Shown one piece after another: positions 54,536 through 64,000 of a stretch of 64,000 bases of DNA (position 1 is the first letter of the stretch; every line of letters starts with the position of its first letter). The position numbers and the translations under genes are program-made. Origin of the DNA: Zygophlyctis sp. KS116. Its lineage: Eukaryota > Chytridiomycota. The DNA lies in the NCBI GenBank assembly GCA_054661495.1, contig BAAFSQ010000010.1:1-64000 (forward strand), given 5' to 3'. The notes under the pieces were generated by a model. The model was not told the DNA's origin, did not search any database, and saw nothing but the letters and a program-made list of their open reading frames with translations.

Positions 54536-56232
54536 TTAAAGATTGTTGACTCCAAGAGGATCTGACTCTAAATCTTCCAATTCTTTTGCAATCAATTCAG
54601 ATGATTCTGTAAATAGAAAACTATCCAAAGATTTTTTAGGGATCATCTTAAACACAGATGATTGGCTTATAGAGATTTCTGATTGTCCAAATATCACTTT
54701 ATTCAGGCCTTCAACTCCAGTCATGAATGCAGTCGTTGCTTTGTCCATAATATTAGTTGATTCATTTTCTACATTAATTATTTCCTGTTTTGGTGGTTTT
54801 ACTTGTCCGATATCCCTAAAATTGTCAATTGACTGATTAAATTCTGTAGCAGGATGCTTTAGGCTTTCAACTAATAATCTTAATATATCACATTGTGGAT
54901 CAATCATTTCCTTAATAGAGTCGAGATCCTCAATTTTCTTTAGTGATTCCAAGTCTTCCGTGACTGCCGATATTGTTTGAATAAATTTCCCATCTCTTGA
55001 TTTAAGACATGATAGCTGTCTTTCCAATTCAATTTTACTTTTCTTCAGATCTTTCATTTCTTTTTTCAAAGTCTCCAATTCATCTGGTTTAAATTTGTTT
55101 CCCAAAGCCAAAAGTTTTGAGGATTTTACCTTGTTTGAGGATGTAAGAGGAGATTGTTTATCTAAATTGTCCATTATTGTAGGAGTAGTAGAGATCGTAA
55201 AAGTTTTAGACTCGTACAGAGACTTAAATTTCTTAGCATTCTGAATTAAGTCCTGAATTGTCATTCCAATTTCTGACAATCGTGGATAATGCATAAGCAG
55301 CGTTAACGATCCTGAATAATCACTTTCAATCACTAAATTTTGAACTTATTAAATTCTTACAAGACTTTTTTATAGCCAACAGCATTGCAACACAAATCCA
55401 TTCAACAAGATTCAAATTGGAATTGTTTTCAAATATACCATCCCACAATTCAATTATCTCATCGATTTCAAATTCTCTTGAGAATAATAACCTTAGCCAT
55501 CGTCTTAAGTTAGATTCATTTAAAATTCTTACAATCCGTATAATTGCGGCTCGATACTTAAAAAATCCAAATGAGTAAATAATTCGCGATCAAGAACTTG
55601 AATGATATCCCCTTGAATTCTTTTGCAAGTTGCAATAATCGGAGTCATTGTTTCCTAAATATTAAATATTATTTTTGTACCTGATCTACATACTCTGCTT
55701 TAACTTCATACCAAGGCTTGACTGATCTCATCAGACTTAAAAACAGAATTCCAGCATCATACTCCACAAAATCTTCATCAACAACTGAATCAAATAGTGG
55801 ATCTGACCTTGATTTTGCGTCTCCAATTACTACATAGTAAATAACAGCAGCCAATTCGTGCATGCCTTGGCGATAACCAACATCCGGATTTAATTTACAC
55901 CAAAGAAAAAGTATTTTTCCCAATACTTGTTGAATTTTGAGGTCCCTGAATATCGGCAACGAGGGAAATGTACGTATCACATCTTGATGTATAATAGTTT
56001 TTAGCTCATTGTCTTTAAACTTTTGATTCCAGGGATTCGCTTCTGACTGATTTAAAGGATTATTAACATCGAGATCAGTCAATTCTTCTGTCGGATCCAT
56101 GTCGAATCTGGCCTTTAAGTCTTTATAACCGTCTCGTGCTGTTAATAGACAAACACTCAGCTCTTGACTGGATGAAAAGGAAATCTGCATAGCCTTCTTC
56201 CATCTAACGCTAATCAAGGAATTCAATGTCAT
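54536..56232 (-). CDS. TBC1D5: TBC1D5-like Rab GTPase-activating protein
   Basis: Start MTLNSLISVRWKKAMQISF (ATG 56232). TBC domain: NPLNQSEANPWNQKFKDNEL, the arginine-finger motif IIHQDVIRTFPSLPIF, LGKILFLWCKLNPDVGYRQGMHELAAVIYYV with the glutamine finger in Y-R-Q-G, ILFLSLMRSVKPWYEV, then after two short introns RELFTHLDFFKYR, IRIVRILNESNLRRWLRLLFSREF and LYTLLMHYPR-type sequence. P-W-x-x-x-F and the interrupted TBC fit TBC1D5, a Rab7 GAP of retromer/autophagy. A coiled-coil tail (ETLKKEMKDLKKSKIELERQL) follows. Divergent from the cNMP-binding gene (72 bp apart). Confidence 0.85.
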
Positions 56233-56304
56233 ATTCTATAGAAAAAGTATGGAGTAAGAATTGAATTGTTTGTTTGAGGCACGCGATAGCAATAATTATT
56301 TGGA

Positions 56305-58651
56305 ATGAAGAGCCTGCAGAAAAGATTTGGATTGCCTAATTTACCAGGGAATGATAAAAAAGCGATCGGCAAATCTAAAATAGATTCTAGTTCTGCGATT
56401 GCAAATAATGAAAAGATATCGGACAATACTGCAATAAAGGTAGATGATGGAGGCAATGGAGAAAAGAAAACTAGACGACCATTGTTGAAATCAAAAGCTC
56501 AATCATTTCAAAATGGAGGGCAAATCGCTGATAATGCTCTTGATGCAGATTCATCTAATGATGGAGAATTGTCGTACGCAGTTGGACGATTCGGACAGAA
56601 TTTTTCTATTTCAGGTCCTTCCCAAACCAGACAAAGACCATCTTTGATTTGTGATAAAAATGAAGCTCTTCATGCAGAATATATGACAGAGCCACTGTAC
56701 ACTTTAGGAAAGATGGGACCCAGTCTATCTGTATCCGGTCCTTCATCAAACAGAAGACGTCCATCATTGACTCCTGATATTTCAGATCAAAATGTTCTGC
56801 CTGAAGATGCTGCACACAGAATACGAGGTAAATCTTTAGTAATGGAGGACCAATTAACGGCGGCAAATGGATCAAATGGATCTTTTTTAAATGCAAGGCG
56901 TCGCTCATTGGTGGCAAATGATATTTTAGGGAATGGATCAGTTGATCTAATTACTCGGGAATATGGAACCAAAAACAATGCAAAAAGCTCATCCCAGGTA
57001 AATTTAGAAGAAAGAAGTATTTCAGACAGAAAAAGACAAAGTATGAATTTAAAGGAAGCTAACAATTTGATCAATAAGCCTCAAAGACTACTTCCTGATG
57101 ATTTAATGGAAAAATATAATCAAAGGACTATAAAATCGGAAACTGTAGTTGTATCTTCTGCGCATACAAAAGAATTGGTACCATCAGAGGAAGCTTTGAA
57201 TCAAGTGGAGGAAAAACTCCCAAATATCGATGCCTCAAACACCCCCATTTTGAGTAAAGCAAAAAGGCTATGGAAATTGGCGATTTGTCAAACAATTGTT
57301 GGTTTAAGGTTTATAAGTCTCAATGAAGAGCTGCGAGCAAAAGGTATGAATATACAAAGGGCAAAGGCTTTGGAAGCTGAAGGATTATCCGTTCTTTTAT
57401 CATCTGCAAACATTAGCAAAGGGGATCCTACTATTTCAGCAAAGGTAGCACACTCCAACTTTATTAATTTAAAGATTAAAGAACTTACCTGTAAAAAAGA
57501 TCGCTCCGATGAAGACATTGAGGCCCTGGAGAGAATTCTTTCTATAAAAAACAGAGCTTTTGGACGTTTTTCGATGGATCAAAGATTAAAGTTTTGCAAA
57601 ATATTGCAGTATGAGAATTACAAAGGAGTATTTTTTTTAAAATCTTAATTTTAGGAAAGAATGATTGTAAAAGAAGGGCACGTTTCTTGGGCATTCTATT
57701 TTATTCTAAGTGGCCAAGGTTAGTTTCGAACATTTCTTATTCTAAGTCGAAATTTTTAAAGTGAAAGATAACCTCAAATATAGAGTAATCAATAATTTAG
57801 ACTAAAAATAGCTTAATATAATTGGTGCTGGTGCTTCTTTTGGTGATCGAACAATGAATATGCTGAATGATAAGCGAACAGCCTCAGTTGCATCCACAAT
57901 GGATGTGGAACTTCTCAAAATTGATAAATCGGATTTCTTTGATATAACAAACGTTAGAGACGAAAAAGGGATTGCAAGTCGTTCCGCAAAAATTTTGCAA
58001 GTACCACATTTCTCTACAGCTCCGGGTGGTTTCGTAGAACGTATTGCACCTTTTGCCCAGGTCATAACTTATGAGCCTAACGAATACATTCTTCATGAAA
58101 CTGTAGATAATAATAAAATATTCTGGCTGCTAAAGGGAACATGTCACTGTATCAAAATGCTACCTTTTGTGAAGAAGACACTTAACGAAAACTATGGTGG
58201 TAAAACAGTCCAAATCAACCCCTTTCAACTTGGAAAAACTGCATTAGAAACAGGTGATGAATTTTTCTATGAATTCGCAACAACGCATGAAGTTGAAATA
58301 GGAAGTAACTTTCCTGAACTTCCAGCCCCATTGGGAAGCTCAATAACTGAGCCGGTATTCTACGTGAACAAAAAGGATTACCTGGAACAGCTTCGAAACG
58401 AAGATCCGTTTGATTTAAATAGCAAATCTGCTGTTTCAATTGTTGCAAAAACTAAGGTTGAAGTTATTTGCATTAATCGCGTTGATTATGCGGTTCTAGC
58501 CAGCAACGACATGATTCTATCAATCATAAATTCCAAAGACCTATACAGAATACCAATATTGCAGCTTCAGGAATCATACTTGGAATCAAGAAAGTGGAAT
58601 GCATTCAAAAAGAAGGTCGTTGCAGATGTTTGTAAAGATAAACGTAAATAG
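56305..58651 (+). CDS. cyclic-nucleotide-binding-domain protein (CNBD2-like)
   Basis: Start MKSLQKRFGLPNLPG. The first ~330 residues are basic and Ser-rich with two similar blocks (YAVGRFGQNFSISGPS...RPSL and YTLGKMGPSLSVSGPS...RPSL) and several RRxS/RxxS sites (NRRRPSL, ARRRSL, RKRQSM). A helical region WKLAICQTIVGLRFISL leads to RFSMDQRLKFCKILQYENY|KGERMIVKEGHVSWAFYFILSGQ|VEIF, a cNMP-binding fold, ending ASFGDRTMNMLND. A second cNMP-like region with APFAQVITYEPNEYILHE follows. Four ~27-nt introns joined in phase. CNBD2 is the nearest family; its role in fungi is unknown. The stop is 5 bp before the next ATG. Confidence 0.78.
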
Positions 58652-58656
58652 AGTCC

Positions 58657-59478
58657 ATGACATTCCTGCCACCAAACCTTGCATTAATGTTGAGATCTTC
58701 GTCCTTCCTATCACAACAGGTTGCACAGGTAGCACATGCATTACTAATCAAAGTCTATTGATGTAGATCTTATGGATCATAAAGTTGGTGGATTTTTCAT
58801 TGAGCAGCTAATGGAGCTCGCAGGGCTAAGTTGTGCACAAGTCATACAAAAAGAATACGGCCCCGATAGATTTAAAGATGTATTAGTCTGTGCCGGACCA
58901 GGTAAATATACAGAAATATTAATTATAAGGCAATAACGGCGGTGATGCATTGGTTGCAGCTCGGCATTTATCACATTTCGGATACAATCCATCTGTGATT
59001 TGTCCCAAACTTCCCAATAAACCATTATTTCAGGTAAATAAAATAAGCAATCAAATCATAGAATCTGGTTACACAATGTCAAAATTTAAATATTCCATTT
59101 CTTGAGGGATCAATCTCACAATATTTTCAAAGCCATTCACTAATTCTTGATGGAATATTTGGCTTTAGTTTTAAAGGAGCTATTAGAGCTCCATTTGATG
59201 ATATCATCGTGAATTTAAAAACGTGCAATCTTCCTATAGTTTCAATAGACATACCATCAGGATGGGATGTGGAATTAGGAAATATTGAAAGAAAAGGATT
59301 GGAACCATCACTTTTAATATCTCTCACTTTTCCCAAAAAATGTGCTACTCAATTTTGTGGGAAACATTACATAGGTGGTAGATTTTTACCTGATTCGATT
59401 GCAAAGAAATATGGGATTAACGCTCCGGTATTTCCCAATGCAGACCAATTTGTTGATATAACAGAATTGAAAGAATAA
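58657..59478 (+). CDS. NAXE: NAD(P)HX epimerase (NAXE)
   Basis: Four exons with short introns. Start [16 protein letters not shown] (possible presequence), spliced to [34 protein letters not shown], the family's dinucleotide-fold entry. Then [31 protein letters not shown] with the N-N-G-G-D-A-L signature, [41 protein letters not shown], and [26 protein letters not shown]. Role: repairing NAD(P)H hydrates. The ATG starts only 5 bp after the previous stop. Confidence 0.93.
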
Positions 59479-59581
59479 ATATGGTAGATAAACATTTCTT
59501 TTCGTGAAGATCGTGATCAAATCGTGAAAACTACGCAACCAACACTCCCATATCCAATCTATTTAAAAAATTAAAAAAATC

Positions 59582-59630
59582 TAAGAAAGGGGCCCTAGGG
59601 GAATCGAACCCGGACCTGTCTTAAGAAAGG
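59582..59630 (-). pseudogene. tRNA-Pro 3'-half fragment flanked by 9-bp direct repeats
   Basis: On the minus strand the 31 bases 59591-59621 plus flank read GGTCCGGGTTCGATTCCCCT then AGGGCCCC, nearly the T arm and acceptor of the nearby tRNA-Pro (GGTCCGGGG...CGAGAGCCCC) with a one-base loss and two changes that break T-stem pairing. No D or anticodon arm precedes it. The plus-strand sequence TAAGAAAGG occurs at 59582-59590 and again at 59622-59630, exactly bordering the fragment, like a target-site duplication. Confidence 0.55.
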
Positions 59631-59705
59631 AGTACATAAAGCGGTATAAATGGTGTATCAGTTTATGTGCGTCAATTTAGTGAACCCTAATTTTCAGAAA
59701 ATAAC

Positions 59706-59777
59706 GGGTTCTTGGTTTAGTGGTATAATGGCCGCTTTGGGTGCGGCAGGTCCGGGGTTCGATTCCCCGAGAGCCCC
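59706..59777 (+). tRNA. tRNA-Pro (anticodon TGG)
   Basis: A complete cloverleaf of 72 nt, no intron. The acceptor arms GGGTTCT/AGAGCCC pair in seven positions (one G-U), the T stem is CGGGG/CCCCG around TTCGATT, and the anticodon loop TTTGGGT gives TGG. A-box TGGTTTAGTGG and B-box GGTTCGATTCC are intact; a TTTT run right after the discriminator C is a Pol III terminator. Confidence 0.93.
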
Positions 59778-59862
59778 TTTTATTTTTTTATTTTTCTCAT
59801 GGGATAAAGCTCTCTATCGTATATTCTACAATCATAATCACGACAGACATCGAATGCATCAA

Positions 59863-60147
59863 TCAGCTACTGAAATGAACATGTTCACGAGAAGAACCTA
59901 CTTCATAATTTTCATCACCAATGGCTACCCATGGAACATTTTTAGCCTTGTTTTTGGTTAAATGGGCTTTTATCATTTCCAATATTGATAGCACCAATAA
60001 GCATCTTATTCGAAATATCATCCAAATATCCAATTTTAGCCAAGTATCGGCCATCGAAATATGATCAGTCCTACATTTTCTCGTGACTTTTATAAGAATA
60101 GGGACGTTTTCATACTTAACTGCAGTTGCTGGGCGATTGGCACCCAA
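59863..60147 (-). CDS. possible small uncharacterised gene
   Basis: An open frame of 94 residues (GANRPATAVKYENVPILIKV... then KNKAKNVPWVAIGDENYEVG and SSREHVHFSS) with protein-like segments. The frame is open upstream to ~60220 (RSLLNVWDQGDFQES). No start with intron solution could be proven, and no family recognised. It may be a real small gene or chance. Confidence 0.3.
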   Translation of the reverse strand: MGANRPATAVKYENVPILIKVTRKCRTDHISMADTWLKLDIWMIFRIRCLLVLSILEMIKAHLTKNKAKNVPWVAIGDENYEVGSSREHVHFSS

Positions 60148-60457
60148 AGCGGACTCCTGAAAATCACCCTGGTCCCAGACATTTAAAAGAGATCGTAGAT
60201 ATGGTTGAAATGTAATGCAGCATTAAGTGGTGAAAATGTCGATGATAATGGTAGCCTATAATCAGCTAATTAGAAAAAATGATTGATGCCACAATCAAAA
60301 ACGTGTTTCAAAGTTAAGAAACCGATAGAGGAAATAAAGTATATTAACTGAGAAATGGCTGCTGAATGAGTGGCTAAAGAGATCAAGTGATGGTCCGTTT
60401 CAGCTCTAAAGGCTTTCCGCAAATTTTGAAGTTTTTAAATTTTGCACAAAAAAGAGT

Positions 60458-62175
60458 ATGACAATCACTCGACCAGCCTCGATCTTATCCATTCCTGTGT
60501 ATGAGGAATGGGATCATCAGGGGTTCAAAATGAAAGATGATCTATCACTGGAGCCGCTATACAATCCCCTAGAAATATCCAGTGATAATCCAGAAAATGA
60601 CATTGACCCAAGCGATGTTGACACAAAGGAACTGGTTGGTTGGTATTCTTACGGTTTTGCTGCAGAAGGTTTTGCGTAAGTTTTTAAAGGTCCTTATGTC
60701 TAGTGTTGTATCATTGGCCTTTTTAATCCCAATAATTTTAGAGCAATCAGTTGAATCTATCAGTTTTGAATTAGATAATCTCTCAATTCCATGCCAATCA
60801 GCTTCGGCTGATATAAAATGTGCTTTTAAATGGGGGAGTATTTGGATTGATACAACTGCTTATTCTTTTTATGTCAATGCTGTAGGGGTTGCTGCACAGG
60901 CATTGATTTTAATTGGAATGGGATCACTGGCTGACCATGGATCTGCAAGGAAATCTTTGATGCTTACTTTTGGCATATTGGGTGGTTTATCCACATTATG
61001 CTTTATGTTTTTTAAAGATGCATCGCTATTTTGGGTTATTGCTTTATTATCTATTTTTTCAAATATTTGCTTTGGGACAAGTTGGGTTTTTTATAATGCA
61101 TACCTTCCCGTACTTACTAGACACCATAGGAAAGTTAAGCAGGCATATAAAGATGATCCGGCAAGTATTACTGCCATCTCTGACAAGATCGCAAATAGAT
61201 TGTCAGCTAATGCATTTGGCTATGGGTACTCTGGTGGGATTTTGGCATTATTATGCACTGTAGCAATATTATTCAATATAGAAGGGGACTCATTATCAAA
61301 ACTTTCAATTGCTGTTAGCTTCACTGGGGCGTGGTGGCTCTTTTTCTTGATAATTTCGGTTGTGTATTTAAAGTCCAGACCAGGACCGCCTTTGCCAGAA
61401 GATGAAAGTTTTTTCATTTATTCCTACAAAAGAGGTAATTGAAGATAAAGTTTATCCTACTAGTATATCAGACTCTTCGAAAGGCCTCTAGATTTGCGGA
61501 AATAATGAAATATTTATCTGCATGGTTGTTGCTAAGTGACTCGGTTAATACGATTATCGTAGTTGCTGTAATTTTTGCGAAGACTGTTCTCGGTGCCTCT
61601 ATTGAAACATTAATTTCCCTTTGCGGTCTGGTGCCCCTAAGTGCAATTTTTGGCGCATGTAAGATTATTTATTTTTTTAAATAAAGATGGTTTTCTGCTG
61701 ATAAAAAAGTGGTTTTCTTTCCAGACCAAAACAATGATCATCATCGTGGTATCGCTGCAAATACTGCTGCCTCTCTATGGTATTTTAGGGCTTTTTGCCC
61801 CCTTTGGTTTAGTTCATCAATGGGAACTATGGCTTGTCGCTATATATCATGGAATGCTCTTAGGAGCGATGCAGAGTTTCTCCAGAGTGTTTTATTCAGA
61901 GATGCTTCCTAAAGGAAGGTATTTCTATTCATATATTTAAAAATTATAGAGAGGCAGAGTTTTTCTCATTATATGCTCTTACAGACAAAGGTGCGTCTTG
62001 GATAGGACCTTTGGTTGTTGGATTAATAACTGATAGCACACATCAGATTAGATATTCATTTTTCTTTTTACTTGGTAGCATGATTGTTGCATTATTTATC
62101 ATTTCTACTGTGAATCCAGAGAAGGGACGGCTAGAAGCGGCTGATTTAAGCAGACTAGTTTCAGACGAAAATTAA
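60458..62175 (+). CDS. ATG22: Atg22-like vacuolar transporter (MFS)
   Basis: Multi-exon (introns at ~60678, ~61437, ~61658, ~61917 and nearby). Twelve-helix MFS protein: DVDTKELVGWYSYGFAAEGF (family start), VVSLAFLIPIILEQ, WIDTTAYSFYVNAVGVAAQALILIGMGSLADHG, FSNICFGTSWVFYNAYLPVL, TAISDKIANRLSANAFGYGYSGGI, then later WLLLSDSVNTIIVVAVIFAKTVLG and GAMQSFSRVFYSEMLP, ending with DKGASWIGPLVVGLITD. The GWYSYGF start and long cytosolic loop match fungal Atg22, which exports amino acids from the vacuole after autophagy. Together with Atg18 it gives two autophagy genes in the window. Confidence 0.9.
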
Positions 62176-62206
62176 TTATTTAATAAAAATATATCATCTT
62201 TCAAAA

Positions 62207-63433
62207 TCAAATTTCAGCTACATAATTTCCAGGGAATTGACCGGTTAAGCCATTCACCTTGCCTGTCCACCAATCATTCTGATCCTCAGTTTTTTCCAAG
62301 ACTTCAATCTTATCATCTCTTCTAAAAGTCAAATCTCCTTCAGCCTGAGCTTCATAATCATAGAGGGCAATGACATATTTTTTAGACTGATTGTTGACTT
62401 TTGGCAATGTTGCACCGATTGCAGAAATTGTAGTTAGTGGTGCAGCATTCTTAAATGATGTATTAATCGAATTTTCTGTTTGGTTGGATTCTTTGATTGA
62501 AATATTAGTATTTGATGCAGACTGACTTAAAGCAGGTGGCTGACTATTTCCAGCTCCAGACTTTTTTCTAGGAATTGTAAGTTCATCCAATAAAGATGAC
62601 GCTTCATCCCATTTCGCCACAAATCCATTCATCGCAGAACAAGACATATCAAAATTGGCATCTGCCAGACTTCGCAGCTCCTTGTATAAAACTTCATAAA
62701 CCTTTAATTGACAATGATAAAAAGTCGCAAAACAAGGATCAATGAATTCAATACGCAATTCCAAAAACATTGGTAATTCACTCTTTATGAGATTATTCTA
62801 AAAGATATTAAATCTGAAAAAAATTACATAATTATTGTATTCTCTAGTAGCTGCATCAAATTGCGTTTCCAACTGCCCCAATTTCTTCTCATCTGAAGAA
62901 GTTCGGTCTTTTTTTTCTTTTAATTTCTTGACTGCCTCTCTATAACGATCATAATCCACTAGCTTATGTGCTCTTTTAGTAAGATATTTTTTAACTTGTT
63001 CAAAAAGAGATAGATATTCTGCCGCTGGCGCAACAACCTGCCTTTCAATATCCAGTAAATGAGGCATGATTTCTTCCTTTACTCTATCCATCGAAATCTC
63101 CAATTGAGAAGCAGTTTCAATTTCCTTTGAAAAATTATTTCCTGATAAATCATTCATTGAAGATTTGGGAGTTCCAGACTTATTTGATGAAATTGGCTGA
63201 AACATTTCTACCAGAGTTTCAGCAAACTTTTTCTGATGATTAAGCATATCATTTAATGCATCTTTATATTTCCTTGAATCATCATGAAGTTTCTTAACGC
63301 AAGATTCTAGTCCCTTGTATGATTCAAATAAATCCACAAATTCCGCATCTACAGTCTCTTCAGTATACCCTGTTTTAGCCGATATTCTCTGAGGGAGTCT
63401 AGCAACAGCTTTAGTGAATCCTTTCCATGACAT
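62207..63433 (-). CDS. RVS167: Rvs167/Hob1-type BAR-SH3 protein
   Basis: Start MSWKGFTKAVARLPQRIS (ATG 63433). N-terminal BAR domain: AKTGYTEETVDAEFVDLFESYKGLES, LNDMLNHQKKFAETLVEMF, long charged helices (VKKLKEKKDRTSSDEKKLGQLE). A short intron lies near 62771-62797. A Ser/Thr/Pro linker is followed by a C-terminal SH3 domain: KYVIALYDYEAQAEGDLTF (ALYDY), NDWWTGK, and GQFPGNYV. This is the yeast Rvs167/Hob1/amphiphysin-like layout. Role: membrane bending in endocytosis with actin. Confidence 0.92.
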
Positions 63434-63483
63434 TTTCCTTTTTGGCGTGAGTTTCGCGTCAATTTGGCGTCAATTTCGTGAAA

Positions 63484-63996
63484 ATGCGTTTTGGACCATG
63501 GCCAATCAGTTCAAATGAAATATTCTATAATTCCCTCTATTCTTATGGACTAGTTAATCTTAAACCTGTTGTTCCAGGTCATGTACTAGTAATCCCTAAA
63601 AGGATCATCTCTAGATTTCAAGATCTTACTGCAGAAGAAGTTGAGGATCTATGGAGATCAGCACAAGAAATCGGAAAAGTAATCGAAAGAGAATATTCTG
63701 CAGAATCACTTACATTTACAATTCAAGATGGTCCAAGTGCAGGTCAAACTGTACCCCATGTTCACATTCACATAATTCCAAGGATTAAAGGAGATTGGAT
63801 GGATAATGATGATATTTATCCTGCAATTAATAATGCAGAAAAGGAAATGTTTAATGATCTTAAAGTAAGAGCAGGACCTGATGCAGAATCTAGAAAGCCC
63901 AGGACTCAAGAAGAAATGGGCATAGAGTCTCAAAGATTAAAACAGTTTTTCAAGTTTCATTCAGATATATGGACTCATCAGAATCATCAGAATTAA
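63484..63996 (+). CDS. FHIT: FHIT-type diadenosine polyphosphate hydrolase
   Basis: An intronless ~170-residue protein. Start MRFGPWPISSNEIFYNSL (ATG 63484). LKPVVPGHVLVIPKRI leads to the HIT motif VPHVHIHIIPR (H-x-H-x-H). DGPSAGQTVPHVHIH and the preceding FRFKF/TIQDG strand fit FHIT/Hnt2. The C-terminus (EMGIESQRLKQFF) is charged. Role: hydrolysis of Ap3A/Ap4A. Divergent from the BAR-SH3 gene (50 bp between ATGs). Confidence 0.9.
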   Translation: MRFGPWPISSNEIFYNSLYSYGLVNLKPVVPGHVLVIPKRIISRFQDLTAEEVEDLWRSAQEIGKVIEREYSAESLTFTIQDGPSAGQTVPHVHIHIIPRIKGDWMDNDDIYPAINNAEKEMFNDLKVRAGPDAESRKPRTQEEMGIESQRLKQFFKFHSDIWTHQNHQN

Positions 63997-64000
63997 ATCG

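Noticed and set aside
58651-58657. Operon of the cNMP-binding and NAXE genes
   Set aside because: Only 5 bp apart, but dense spacing is general here and no sign of dicistronic mRNA or trans-splicing is visible.
59591-59621. Second functional tRNA on the minus strand
   Set aside because: Lacks D and anticodon arms, and the T stem does not pair; only a fragment.
1-64000. Ciliate-type code (reassigned stops), suggested by ~25-nt introns
   Set aside because: TAA, TAG and TGA all end recognisable proteins at expected positions; none is needed as sense.

Overview
This is a gene-dense, AT-rich nuclear segment from a eukaryote, most likely an early-diverging fungus. Fungal signs are a Vtc1 polyphosphate-complex subunit, an Atg22-type vacuolar transporter, an Rvs167/Hob1 BAR-SH3 protein, GPI-anchored yapsin-like aspartic proteases, an Och1-family glycosyltransferase fold, an Urn1-like WW/FF splicing factor, Efg1 and a Pho80/Pcl-type cyclin. 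A complex I flavoprotein (NDUFV1) implies a respiring mitochondrion. A possible voltage/cyclic-nucleotide channel fragment, a CNBD2-like cyclic-nucleotide-binding protein and a FAM13-like RhoGAP would suit a zoosporic lineage, but I cannot name the organism. The code is standard: TAA, TAG and TGA all act as stops.

Two features of genome style dominate. First, introns are tiny and nearly uniform: most that I reconstructed by eye are 22-31 nt, usually 24-27 nt, starting GTA/GTG, with a CTAAY/TAAY branch-like motif a few bases before the final AG. Many carry an in-frame stop, so simple ORFs break up genes, and several genes below extend beyond their longest ORF. Second, spacing is extreme: neighbouring genes are often 5-40 bp apart (58651/58657, 41227/41234, 3128/3159).

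Layout. 1-6 kb: channel-like fragment, F-box protein, RUS-family protein, an SR-type protein carrying RNA polymerase II CTD-like heptads, a WKF protein and an unknown two-TM protein. 6-15 kb: FAD oxidoreductase, then secretory-pathway genes (polysaccharide-lyase-14-like protein, GT32 protein without its DXD motif, two tandem aspartic proteases), with Urn1 between. 14.6-16.6 kb: two tandem paralogues of an unrecognised family with an alternating A-B-A-B-A repeat. 17-25 kb: RhoGAP, PHF5A, Efg1, Aha1, Hop1 and a coiled-coil gene. 25-35 kb: a P-type Ca2+-ATPase, HFM1/Mer3, a small membrane protein and a La protein. Hop1 and HFM1 are both meiotic.

35-46 kb: a secreted DRPL-repeat protein, UNC-45, COA5/PET191, Vtc1, a PPR protein, a cyclin, an enoyl-CoA hydratase, UBC9, a 57-residue cysteine-rich protein, Atg18, COQ3 and NAA40. 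46-64 kb: PP5, ZNHIT3-like protein, NDUFV1, a GPI-anchored unknown, two unrecognised genes, a 67-residue protein with a PIP-degron-like N-terminus, TBC1D5, the cNMP-binding protein, NAD(P)HX epimerase, tRNA-Pro plus a tRNA fragment flanked by direct repeats, Atg22, Rvs167 and FHIT. I see no transposon, CRISPR array or rRNA. The most novel-looking items are the SR/CTD-mimic protein, the A-B-A-B-A family, the PIP-degron microprotein, the DXD-less glycosyltransferase and the direct-repeat-flanked tRNA fragment.
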